A stretch of DNA of 64,000 nt from Lactifluus volemus (Eukaryota; Basidiomycota; Agaricomycetes; Russulales; Russulaceae), in NCBI GenBank assembly GCA_022376515.1, contig WTXI01000118.1, positions 47,522-111,521 of the forward strand, in the 5' to 3' direction. Position numbers and translations under genes: made by a program. The notes under the pieces are model-generated. The model saw nothing but the letters and a program-made list of their open reading frames with translations, was not told the DNA's origin and searched no databases. Below are positions 47,343-58,713 of the stretch, piece after piece; the stretch's first letter is position 1; each line of letters opens with the position of its first letter.

Positions 47343-48290
47343 GTGAGGTGGCGCTCTTCCGCGGTCCGGTTGAGGCACCTGGTGATCACGTGGATTGGCA
47401 TTTTGGATTGGCAACTCGTGGTCCTCCCATCCTACTTGCTACACCGCGCCTCTCAGCCGTCTCCTCTCACCAGATATTGCCTCTGCAACATTCTATATCT
47501 GAGCACCGTTGTATTTTGCTCTTCAGTAGGATATTTCTCAGCACTTCCTCTCTACCTTGCTAGGCAGGTGATACGAAGGCAAGGAACATCTCCACGTACG
47601 CCCATAGGAAACCATCAAAGAATGGTGGATGTATTCCTCCTTGGAACGTGCGTGACAAGCCCCGTATACCTTCTCCATGCCTCTGATCATGCAGACTGTC
47701 GGCGTGCTCCCGACGGGGACCCGAGTGATGCCCAAAAAGTCACTCAATATATGCCAGTCTTTGGCCAATTCCTGCAAGCTGGAGGTGCAGTGTTTGTAGA
47801 TCGCGGAAACAGTGCGGTCGCCGTGCAGTCACTTCAAGCTGCCGGAGAGGAAATAAAGAAGCATCACACCTCGATTTAGGTTTTCCCAGAAGGGACAACG
47901 TACCTCACGGCCTTATCATGGTATGCGACCATTCAAGAAGGGTGTCTTTCACCTTGCCGTATAGGCACACCTTCCGCTCGTCCCCGTAGTATTTGAGAAT
48001 TACTGGAATAAGTACCACAGTGTTTTCCGGCACTTTGAAAGTGAGAGGTGTGAATGGATCCTCTTGCGTGCGTGTTCCACTCTATTGACACTTTTCAAAT
48101 CTTCAATGCTCCCACCAATTTCAACAGACGGTTTGACGACCGCAGATGTTGGCGGTCTCTCTCTTTGCGTTCGCGAGCAAATGCTTCAGGTATAACGCGA
48201 GATTTCCGATCCGAGTGCCCCACCACCGCCACACGATGAGGCCGATAAGGCAGGCCATGATCACGTGAAAGCCCAAATAAACATGCTGTA
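47343..48290 (+). pseudogene. 1-acyl-sn-glycerol-3-phosphate acyltransferase (PlsC/SLC1-like), decayed copy 2
   Basis: Homologous to 27930-28893 but more damaged. About 60 nt are missing between LYLARQV and the segment before GNHQRMVDVFLLG, so the region coding for the VEGKEHL part is mostly gone. The NHX4D box is changed to NHQRMVD. A TAG follows KKHHTSI where the sister reads through into FLEGTR. Another TAG lies at GTATAGGCAC, where the sister has GTACAGGCAG. AVFVDRGNSAV is preserved. It cannot encode an active enzyme as it stands. Confidence 0.78.
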
Positions 48291-48660
48291 ATGACTTCGG
48301 GACGAAGTGGCACAGTACGGTGACATGGCTTTGCTCAAAGGCTGTTCCGGTTCCGGCCCCAGCATGTATTTTTCTTTAAAAGAAGCAACTCTGCATCCGA
48401 TAAAAATACTATCGATCACCCACGCTATCGATTACCTTGCTGTACACGGACACGGAGAGACTCGGAAGTGCGCCGTCGTCCTGGGCTCTGGTTGGTTTAA
48501 TCGCACGCCAAACTGAGTGTACGCGTACGTTTTGTTCTCTCAACACCAAAACCCAAGCTGACCACTTAAAGAAAAAAGAAATACATATATAAATTTGAAC
48601 TTCAGATGCATGAAAGCCAAGATTCTATGTACCGCTGCCAGCATGTTCCTTTCAAAGGTG

Positions 48661-49741
48661 TTACAATACCATCACCACGCTCAGCACTGCAGCAGCAGCA
48701 TACAGTGTTAGAGCACCGGCGCCGCAAGTACAAAGCCCGCTGTTGGGCGCAGGTGAAGCTGAAGAGATCGACGAGGCCGTGGAAGACAAGGATGACCGCG
48801 GTGCAGGTGAGCTAGTCGATGAAAGCGGCGTGGACGAGCTTGATGAGCCTGAGGTGTAAGATTGATGATTGGTGTTCACGCTCGCAGGCGTGGTCGTGGT
48901 CGTGGTCGTGGGAATTGGCGAGAACGGGTGCGTGAATGGGAGCGGGTAAAATGGCAGGGGTGTGGTATTTGGTTCCTTCGTAGAGTAGGACTCACGTTTG
49001 ACCAAGTTTATGCCGACACAGTTAAAGGTCAAGCCACCGCTGCTACTGCCGCCCATAATGGTGAACCGTTGACTTCTGCCTGTGGAGTTTCCATCCACTG
49101 TTTTTTTTTTTCGCGAGGCGAGTGAAAATGACCACGCGCAAAGGCGAGCCGGAAAATTCTTTCAAGTCAGCTTTTCCGGTCAATTTCTCCGTTATACCCG
49201 CGGGTGCGCGGAGGGTTTGGGGGGAGTTAGGAAGAGGTTGAAAGGACGCACTGAAGACGAAATAGTCGGTCCTAGGTGGGATATTCGGCGTGGGGATTGA
49301 GGTTTCTCCGTTTAAAGGAGCGCTCATCACAACCGGGTGATCTGCAATGTAACCAAAAAAAAAGGTGTCGTGGTGTTAGCATGGTTCTTCGTCGAAAGTC
49401 ACACACGCGTCGGCAGAGTGACCCACCGCAATCCAGATGCTCAGTTCCATTCTCCAAGTAGTCATAGCCAAGAAAGATCCTGCCGGTCAAATCGGAATTG
49501 GGAGGGATCTCCGGGGATCTCCTGCATAGACGCCAAAGAGGTAAGACGGTTAGCTGGAGGAGCAACGACGGAACAGGGGCTTGAAGCACCAAACCAGTCT
49601 TTCATTCTTATCCATTCGTACATTCCATATGGTGAATTCGTTCGGGTAGACGAAGTCGGTGACGGGTTGACGCTTCACTTGGGGGACCGCTTGGGCAAGT
49701 GCGATGAGGGTAAAGAGGACGATGATAGTGAAGGGGAACAT
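48661..49741 (-). CDS. Kre9/Knh1-fold protein with Ser/Thr-rich stalk and GPI signal, copy F
   Basis: Exons 49741-49590, 49521-49427, 49341-49252 and 49097-48661 total 774 nt (257 aa), with the same phases as the short copies. Signal peptide MFPFTIIVLFTLIALAQA. VYPNEFTIWNVR and the split Trp close exon 1. Exon 2 has LTGRIFLGYDYLENG. Exon 3 has LNGETSIPTPNIPP. Exon 4 has DGNSTGRSQRFTIMGG, then continues into a Thr/Ser/Pro stalk (PTTTTTTTPAS; SSSSSTPLSSTSSP) and ends with small residues and a hydrophobic tail, ALTLYAAAAVLSVVMVL, the mark of a GPI-anchor signal. It is predicted to sit on the plasma membrane or cell wall. It is the only family member here with the anchor, so it may be the ancestral form. 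Confidence 0.83.
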
Positions 49742-49989
49742 GAGGATTTAATGAGCCCTCAAAGGAAGGACATCTTATAGACCAACTATGCGCCATTAAC
49801 TCATTTGCCCGGCTTTGCTCATCTCGGGTCGTTCAAGTGAGCCAGGCGTGGCATCCCAATCAGGAAAGTGTAACACTGAATTGAGAAAAGTAACAAATAA
49901 GAGCAAATAAACCACGCGACGCGTAAACAGACACGGTTAATTGATTTTTGGGGGTCAGGTTAGCCCCAAAGGCTTAGACCTTGACCACA

Positions 49990-52900
49990 ATGATGTCTCT
50001 CCCGACACCACCTAGAGTTCGTGTATCATGGTCACAGGTTAATGAGTATCACTCCACTACCAGTCCAGCACGCCCAAAGAAGCGTACATCTAGGCACTTG
50101 CCCGTTCGCTCCATCCTTAAGCAGTCCTCTTATCCCCTCCTGCCCCTACTCCTCCCCGAACATGACCGTCAAGTCACCCCTGAACCAGGTCATCCACTAT
50201 CAGACCTTCACTACCTCGACGGCCCCATGAACAAAATTCTTTCCAAATCTTCATCTCTTGCCGATCTCATCGAGGCTTATTCCATCCTCACAGCTCGGCT
50301 CAGAGCAGTCGTTCAAGAAACCACGGACAGCAGTTGCTCATGGCCCTTGTTCCAACCCCTGCGAAAGCACCGCATAGCATTCGTAGACACTGTCATTCGT
50401 GACCTAGGCCGTGCTTTAGTCGACCCGATGGAAGGATGTGACCGGTCATTTTGCTCAACTCCAGAGCCTCAATCGTCCCTTCCATCCCCAGAGAAGAGTC
50501 CACGAAAGAAGCGATGTGGTATGAGCGAAGAGCAAGTTAAATACGCTCGCGACCTCGCAACCGTATCACATGCTGTCATCAAACTCCTCGGTCTGGCCTT
50601 CACTCTTCCCGCAGTTTATGCTCTATTCGATGGTGCGTTTGTCGTGACCTATTTTTTTTTTTTCATTCATTGATTTGGCGAGCCGTTAGAACAAGACCTC
50701 GGTTCTATGTTGACACAAGCGCTCGCAATCCCATTAGCGGCAGACCTGCCGACGCCAAATGCGCGGAAGACTTGCGCACTTGCTATTTGGCTTCTTCAGA
50801 CCCAACGATTGCCCGCTGACGTTCTCGCACCAGCCAAGGACAGAATCGCCTATGCTCTCCGACGCGCCGTCGAAGGCGAGCTTGGTAAAGAAGGCAAAAA
50901 GGGGGCGGTCACCGACGGCCTCAAGGTAAGATTGCTAGCGTGAAATCCTCTGGGCTCAGATAACAAGCTGACCCTCGTCGATTGTTCAGGCCATCCATGA
51001 TCTAACCGTCCACGAGCCGTCGGTCTTTGTGCCAGCATTTACTGAACTCCTGCCTTCCCTCCTCGAGAACCTACTCGCGCCCCGACTTGTCCTGCGTGCT
51101 CAAGCCTGCCATGCCCTTGGCGGCTTGGCCTTCGGCGCTTCCCAGATTCCCTTCTCCTACACACATACACGGATCTCCGAGATGGTCGCCGCAGCTCTTA
51201 CCGTCGTCCCTGCATCATCCTCGTCGTTGACTTCGTCCCCTCGTACACCTACCAAGTCCGACTCGATGCTCGTCAAGACCCTGCGCACAACGCTCGCAGC
51301 ACACGATCCATCGTGTGCTGCCCAGGGTCCCGTTTGGGCGCTCTGCACTCTCGCCGCGCTCGTCGTGCTGCTCGGTCCAATGCTCGTGACGAGCGCAAAG
51401 CTCACGAACACACTCAAGGGACTCCTAGCCCTCTCGGTACGCCACAGAAAGTCATCCGTCCGCGCGCTCGCATGTGCGGTCTGGCGATCCTTGGCATGGG
51501 CGTATTTCCGGCCACCCCTCCCTCGTAAGCATGAACAGAAGGAAGATGTTTGCGATGAGGATGAACCTAGGGGGGAAGAAAAAGAGGACGCGTACGAGGA
51601 TGAAGAAGACGAGCGGTCGACTAAACTTGCTGTGGCGTGGACACCAGCGGAAGAAGCGCGGCGCGACGAATTTTGGAAGGTGGTCGCGACGATGGTTGAC
51701 ATGGGCGCCGGAGTCGGCTCTGTGGGTGCGCTGCTCGCGCACAAGACTGACGATGCGCGCAGCGTGTCACGCGGAATCGCTATTCTCGAGACGATGGTGC
51801 AGCGCGGGGGCAACATGTGTCATGATGCCGTTCAGACCCTCTGCCGGCTCGTCTCTGCGCCGCGCGGACTCGAACCGTTGACCAAGGAACAAGAAGAGGA
51901 GGACAACGAGGGAGAGGAAGAAGGACGCGAGTGGGAGTGGGCGAAACTGCTCCCCGCTCGCTTGTTCAGCGCCGATCCGGGCCTACTGACGGTCGATTTT
52001 ACCTCGCTCTCCGATGAAGTGCGCCTCGTGTTGAAGCAGACGCCTACCATGGCGGACGTGCGCGCGCTCAGCGCGACCGAGTTGTGGATGCCCGATGTGA
52101 TGGATGGCTTGATTAGAGTATGGCGGACTGCGTTGACGCAAGTGTGTTTGAGCTCAGACGCTGAGCTTCCAGTAAGTCTCTCGCCCTTAAATGAGGGCGA
52201 GGCAATGATTGTTTGTCCTTGTTGTGCTTTAGCCCGAGCTCGTACAATCCTGGCATGGCCTTCTCAAGGCGGCACTGCGCACCTCAAACGATGACAACAA
52301 TGAGGAGAACGACTCAATGTCCAAACTCGCTGTGCTGGCCGTCTCGCTGATGCAAAGCATCCTCAGCGACCCCAAGGTACAACTCGTGCCCTCTGGCGAC
52401 GCGCCGACGTCCGCGGTCAATGGGCCCGCCCCCACCGCACCTCCGTCATCCGACGTCGAATTAGCACCGCACACGCGCTCAAATGCAGCGATGAAGCTCG
52501 CCGTCGTGCGCGCTCTCTGGACACACGTGCACGTAATGCTCCCCACCGAAGCGCTCGGCGCGTCCGCGAGCGAATCGCTTCTCACGTGGCTCATGGAAAA
52601 AGAGCCCGAAATTGTGTGGGAGACCGATACGCCGCACGACGCACGCACGCAGTGGGCCATGCTCTGCGCCGAGGTTATCATGCGCAGCGCTCCTTCCCCG
52701 TCGTCGTCGTCGTCGACATCGCTCCTCCGCGTGTTTTGGGGCGGCGCTAGCAGCAGGCGCAGTACATGGGACTGGCCCGCAGATGTGCGCGCGCTTGTGT
52801 GGCGCACGTTTGCGGAGCGGTGGAGGGCGCTTGCGAAAGGGTGGGAAGAAGCCCCGGTACTCCTCGGCGTGCCATTTGCGTCAGTGTGCTCCGTCTTTCC

Positions 52901-55237
52901 CTTCGCTTCTTCTGCTAATTTGGAATTCGTGAATAGTGACACGGATGGATGGGAGATGAGCACGGAAGATCTCGATGTGTGGGACGCGACGTTGCAGTCT
53001 TGTCTCGAATACGTGCTCGATGAGGGTGCGGACGCCGCGCGCGTACTCGATCACGTCGCGGGCACCATCGCGAGCACGCATATCCCAACCGGCGCGTCTG
53101 CTACGCGCGCGGCGGACATACTGCTCGGCCATCTCGAGGTATCTCTGTCGCCGCAACCGCACGACGCAGCACCCGCACTGTTGCTGGCGTTTGTGAACGA
53201 CACGTTGGTCAGCACGTACCCGCCCGAGCCTCAGGACAAGGTAGTGTCCATGTGGCTCTTGCGCACGGTGAAGAAAGTCGTGGGCGCGCTCCCCGCCAGG
53301 ATGCTGCGCGAGGCCGTCAGTGCCTTGCAGGAGGGCCTCGGTGTGTGGGTCGCAGATCAGTACCAGGTGTTCACGATGGAAGAATATGCGTTCGATGTGG
53401 GTGGTTTCCCTTTTTTCGTTTTTCACCCTTCACTCACGCTGGGTTGCCTGGTTCTGACGGTCCTTTAGATTGTTTCGGTGTACCAGACAATGATGCTGTG
53501 CTTGCAGTCTCTCGGCCCATCTATCGACACTCTCAAAGTTTTAGGCCCGCTGTTGGAATCCGGGTTTACTGGTCGCGAGGACAAACCGCGGGCTTTGGTC
53601 GAAGCCTTCCAGGACTACTGGGACTTGACTTTTGCCCAAGTTTCTGTCCCCCAGGGCGGATGGCCTTCATCCGTTATTACCTGCCTCAAGGCGTGTGGTA
53701 GGTTTGTGGTCACGAAGCCCACTCCTCTTCCCGTAGAGACCGTCGCCGAAAGCATTCCGGTGCCTACGCTCAAATCTGCATTCTCCTGGGACTCCTCATC
53801 GACGCTCGCTGCCGAAGAGGACGATGCATCCGATATCACGGAGACACCGCAGGACTCCGATCTCCCCACCCCGACAAAAGCAGCGGAACCCCCGTCGACA
53901 CCAAGGGCGGCACTCTTGACGTCCTCGCCCCAGCGACCATGCAAAACCGCAAGTATCCGGCTCGATCACATATTTTCACCCCTTGTCCCGACGCAGCTCG
54001 ATTTTGTCATGGGCTCTGCTGCGTCGTCCCCCTCCTCCATGCCATCCCGGCTCCTTCGCTCTCCTGTTCTGCGCTCGTCACCAAAGAAGGTATTGGATCA
54101 CTCGGAAGACAAAGAGAATACGCCACCAAAGCCGCCCGCTTTGCCCTCCCTGATGGAGCGCATCGCGATGGCGACGACATCTCCCGGCACGCCAAAACGG
54201 GGAAAGCGACGCGCAAGCAACGTGCTCACCGACTCACGCCCCACAAAGAAAAGCCGCGGGTGCGTGGTGGGGAAGCCGGACGACGAGGACGATAGCGAGG
54301 CTGAGCGCGAAGAAGTCCGGAAGTGCCTTTTCCAGCCGGTGACGCCCAGCCCCGTCGGGTGCCCCAACCCCAACTTCATCCCCGCCGCGCTTGCCACCGT
54401 CGCTGTGACATGGCCGTCTCGCGCTTCAATTCAACCAGCACACCCAAATAGCCGGTCTCCGTCGCCGACGCCTCCACAGCTGCCGCCGCAGCGCAAGCGG
54501 AAACGTACAGGCGTATTTATGGAATCCGTCGAGGTTCCGCAACCCCTGCACCAGTCTCAGGTGATGCTGCTACGCAGGTCTCAACGGCGGACGAGCTTGC
54601 CATCACAATCAGATAGGAACAAATTTGCAGCCCCTGTAGCACCACCACCACTACCATCATCGCCATCATCAGAAGCCCCGCTGCCGTCAGTGCCGCTGTC
54701 AACGCCGCCGTCGCCATCTGTTGGTCTGGTGGTCCGTCGTCGCAGCCTGCGCCGCTGCAAATCACTGGTCATTGACGACGGCGGAGTTTCACAGCGGTCT
54801 GGTACAGGTACAGTGACGGCGTCCGCGCCGAGGAAGCGGCGGCAGAAGAAGGGCGGGGCGGCGTCAGATGTGGTCGTCGTCCCTGCTGCCGCCCATGTGG
54901 GTTCATCATCGCCTATCTCCGCCTCCTTAAGGAGGGCGCGGGTGGTCGTTGGGAGCGGTAAGTCGCTCTCCTCTTGTTGCGATGTTGCGATGTTGAGCTA
55001 AAGTTGAACTTTTTTTCGTTCTGTCTCTCGATCATAGATGACTCTATGGCTGCGGACTCGGAAATTATGATCGATCGTGATCAAGCCGGCGGTGTGGCGC
55101 TCCCGCCGTCCGAGGCGTCGTCCGATGATGACCCTCATCTTGGGCAGGTGACGCCACAGCACATTTTCTCGCCGGTGCTCCCGAAGCGCTTATTGGTTTC
55201 ATCCTCCCGGTTCTTTGCCGTACATGGTAATCCGTGA
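49990..55237 (+). CDS. Rif1-like telomere/replication-timing protein
   Basis: Six exons (49990-50632, 50690-50925, 50990-52171, 52233-53396, 53469-54957, 55038-55237) total 4914 nt, giving 1637 aa. The N-terminus holds two PP1-docking motifs, RVSW (residues 11-14) and SILK (41-44), spaced as in yeast Rif1, followed by a long helical HEAT-like region: AFVDTVIRDLGRALVDP, VPAFTELLPSLLENLLAPRL, RAQACHALGGLAFGA, VYQTMMLCLQSLGPSIDTL. The C-terminal third is disordered, Ser/Pro-rich and basic (HSEDKENTPPKP, TPKRGKRRASN). Rif1 recruits PP1 to counter DDK at origins and acts at telomeres; that is family knowledge. Assignment rests on the helical N-domain style plus the motif pair, not on a computed alignment. 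Exon 1 could start one Met later. Confidence 0.75.
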
Positions 55238-58129
55238 TCCATGTGTGTGCGCGTCTTGGGTGTAACTGGTCCGGTTGCTCTAAAATCTTCTCTGCATTTT
55301 ATTTGGTTTCATTCCTTCGTCATGACAAACCTTTGTACATGATTGGATCTTTAACTCGCATTTGTACATATAGAATATATACACATACACACCGGTACTC
55401 GACCTAACTACGCGGTTTTTTTGATGACAATATCAGCCATGAATTGGATCCATCATCATCAGGCGTTGTAACTGCTGCGTTTATTGAACGGTAATAGAGG
55501 CGACATCATTCTTGCTTATCATGAAATTGATCCGTGTTCCATCCCTAGTTGATAAGGTGTTCTAGCTCGAGACTCCATTCTCAAACGCGCTCAATCGCCC
55601 CAATTTCCGCTCCCCTTCCCTCTTCGGGAACGATCTGCGCATGTCCAGTGTGGAGAGCTTGGACATCGTAGTTGAGCGAGTTGGCTTACAGGATGCGTAC
55701 GTACAGCGATGGTGTGCATAAAACGTACTACAACAATGTTTACCGCGTGTATCAAATGGGTTTTTTTCAGCCACGCCGGCCTCCATATTTCGGCTACTAC
55801 TACTACTACTACTACCCAACATGGCTAACGAAAATATCGGACGTTTGGACAATTGATTGTTCCATTGCTGTAACTCTCTGCGATCCGACCGCGACGAGCC
55901 ATGCCGCGATCAGCCATCAATCGCGGGTTCAAATGCGAGACTGTTTGCTTTGTTCCGGAGGTATTTGTCTCCGGATTGTAAAATGCCCAGCGCAAGTCGT
56001 TTGCAGCACAGATATTCACCAAAGTCAAGGGCCAAATGTGACGTCAGCGCAAGGAACACACAAAACCTCTTCTTCGCTCTAGTAAGTTACTTACAATTGT
56101 AACCCATGGAGAGAGAGGGCCCGCAGCAGTCCTTCTCCTCCTTATGACGGGGAACAATCAATTTTGATCCGCTCATTGCACGCGATTGCGATGGATACTA
56201 CATGATGCCGGAAATTAACCTCCCTCGAGGCCTTACCTTGTTCTTCCTTCCAAAACACCACGACCCTCTCCCAATGAAAAAGCGAAGGATGGCCGCGGAA
56301 CAGAGTGTCTAGGCCGCGGAATCACTGCTGTAATATATACGACTGCGGCGAGCGCGAAGCACACGGAGCCAAAAAAAAAAAACCATCCCTCTAGAGAATT
56401 TTTAGGGTGGCCAACGAGGCCGATAAAGATGGAAGGAAGTCGATCGAGGAAACAAAAAAAAGAGAGGGCTCGTTAGCAGCTGGAGAAAAGTTCCCGTCTA
56501 GTCACGTGTGGTCAATGCGTGCGGAGGTATCGCGATGACGAACGTTGAGAGACCTTCGAAATCTTTCAATCTCCTTGACGAAGACGTGAAAGGTTCGCGA
56601 ATGTAAAAATAAAATAAAATAGTTGTGTGTAGTAGTATGGTTACCAATTGTACATCGAGCCATAGGGATATGAACCTGGAACGATCTTTTTTTTTGGCCG
56701 AGCCTTGGGCCGAGCTTCAAGTTTCCTTCTGACTCGGAAAAAAAACAAGCTCGGAAAGCCGTCGGGGCTGCGCAAAGAAGAAATTACTTTTTGAGAAACC
56801 TAGGCTTGCTCGTGCCGAATTAAGGTTATCATCATACATATCACAAAAGTGATGGGAGGGGGGCCGCTTTGACTGACCATCCGGCGTGAGAACATTGAAG
56901 ATTCGGCACCTTCGGTTTTTTTTTTTGAGAGGACAATGCTGCTGATTGGGGGTGGGGGGGATCGCACGTCTCGGCCGAGACGTCGCATCCGAACAATGAG
57001 AACGACCAAACGGGGAAATTGTCTTTGCTCTGGTGAAAAAAGGTTCCGGACTCGGGAGCACAACCCCGGGTGGACCATTTGTTGGTCGAAAGAATTGAAA
57101 CAAACAAAAAAAAACTTTAGGGGGATGAGCCAGAGCAAAAAAGTTTCGTTGTAACGGCCAATTGTTATTAATAAAAGAAAGATTTCGCTGAAAATGTTTC
57201 CCTTTTATTTCTTGGTGGCAACGCGTGGGCAACACACACGCGCTGATATTTTTCTCGACAACTCTTCGCGAGCACCTACTCCCCACGCAAAGCCCGGAAT
57301 TGATAGACCCTCAGGCTCCCAGCAGTTCTGAACCTTGTTTGTGACCATTCATTCATTTGTAAAAAGTTCCGAGCAAGGGGTGGTGGCCACTTGAAAGCAG
57401 CAGCAAGGACGTAATGGAATCTCGTGTCGCAGCGGGGCAAGTGCTTAAACCCATGCAGTGAACGCGTTCAAAGGGAGAGAATCCAAATTAGGCAACGAAG
57501 GCGACGTATCCGGAAAGAGGGGGGAAGAAAAACTTTACGACCGCACAAATATGAAGCCAAAAGTAGAAAATGTGCAGACTGGCAAAAAAAAGATTCGGAA
57601 GCACAGTTTTTTTTTTCTTATCGGCAGGTAGCGGCCGGGAGAAGGAGGTGGGTGGACGGAGCGCGCTTTGCAAAGGGGAAATAGAAAGACGAAAAGAGGA
57701 TGAATGATTGCCGAACAAGGATACAAGGTGGCGAGCTAAGCGATAACTCGTCACCGCGGGTTTCAATTCGAGGTTTACAATCATTCTTTATTTGGACTTC
57801 TTCCATACCACCATTGCTTTCATGTAATCTGCAAAGTACGTCAAAAAGCACTAGAGCCGATCCAGTGCCCATATCTAGCAACGCAACCAACAGAAACAAC
57901 GCGTGAAGAGATAGAATAAATAAAGAACAGCCTGCGTAGTAGTCGCCTGACCAGAGGCTGAGTTATCGTAAATCTAGGGTCCACTGTGGACCGGAATCGC
58001 GGGATAGGGAGAGAGTATGGGGAATTGCATAATGTGGGTGACGCCAAAGTCATTAGAATCGTATGCGTGTCGTGCCGCATCGCACGCATGTCCTACCGGA
58101 GGAGAGCACGAGCACTCGGAGGTGCACGA
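55238..58129. other. long spacer without recognisable genes
   Basis: Nearly 2.9 kb with only short, compositionally odd open frames on both strands, many poly-A/T runs and no conserved motif I can name. 55800-56100 and 56717-57286 contain the longest frames, but neither shows splice-consistent domains. A TAC microsatellite is at about 55793-55816. A T-loop-like GGTTCAAAT at 55925 has no matching tRNA body. Confidence 0.45.
55793..55816. repeat. (TAC)n microsatellite
   Basis: About eight perfect TAC/CTA units inside the anonymous spacer 3' of the Rif1-like gene; no associated coding sequence. Confidence 0.8.
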
Positions 58130-58713
58130 TCACCTCTTCAAAAAGTGCCACGTAATATCGATCACGCCAAGGCTCAGTGGGGCAAGTTCCTTGAAAACAG
58201 CTGGAGACATGTCTGCCGGGGAGCATCTCATGAGCACCAGGAAGCAAATTGTGTCAACGATATGATACCCACCGAGGTCATTGGAGCCACAGCCGGGGCA
58301 GCTGTCGACCATCGTTGCCTCAACCGTCTTGCCATTGCTAGTTATCTGGACCTGCTACACGGAGGACATCAGACTGGGGATGGATACAGACACAAGGAAA
58401 GGACCACACCTGCCCACAATTCTTTCCATTGTTTTGATCGTAGAAAGTCTTGGCCATCGCCACGACCAAATCATTGGAACCATTGGTTCCACCGCAGTTA
58501 CCAAGGCCAGGATAGTACCAGGTTCCCTATGAGTCGAATAAGGTCAGCATCATCGTGGGCTAGGATGACGGAAAAGACGCGTGCCCTGCCAGTGTGTGTG
58601 ACGCGTTTCTCCAGTTCATGAAGTTCTTCAGGTGCCGGCACTGGCGTAGGAGCAGAGAGGACGGGAAGGACGAGGGAAAAGAACGCGAAGAGGATCCAGG
58701 TGAGCTTATACAT
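58130..58713 (-). CDS. small secreted RlpA-like double-psi beta-barrel protein (barwin/expansin-related)
   Basis: Four exons (58713-58579, 58526-58410, 58351-58273, 58212-58130) total 414 nt, giving 137 aa. A signal peptide (MYKLTWILFAFFSLVLPVLS) and a short Pro/Glu-rich stretch with a Lys-Arg site (ELEKRV) precede the barrel: GTWYYPGLGNCGGTNGSND, VVAMAKTFYD, NCGQVQITSNGKTVEATMVD, SCPGCGSNDLDMSPAVF and GVIDITWHF. Four cysteines and the catalytic-type Asp in VDSCPGCG are present. This matches fungal RlpA-like secreted proteins, which include a described Rhizoctonia effector; others are cell-wall modifying or of unknown role. The Lys-Arg site suggests Kex2-type processing. The first donor (GTCTTT) is non-consensus; the other joins are good. 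Confidence 0.86.

Noticed and set aside
55905..55945. GGTTCAAAT T-loop-like sequence, possible tRNA
   Set aside because: No matching acceptor, D or anticodon arms could be folded around it.
56717..57286. 189-codon minus-strand open frame
   Set aside because: Composition is biased by poly-A/T runs, no domain, no splice partners and no conserved start context.
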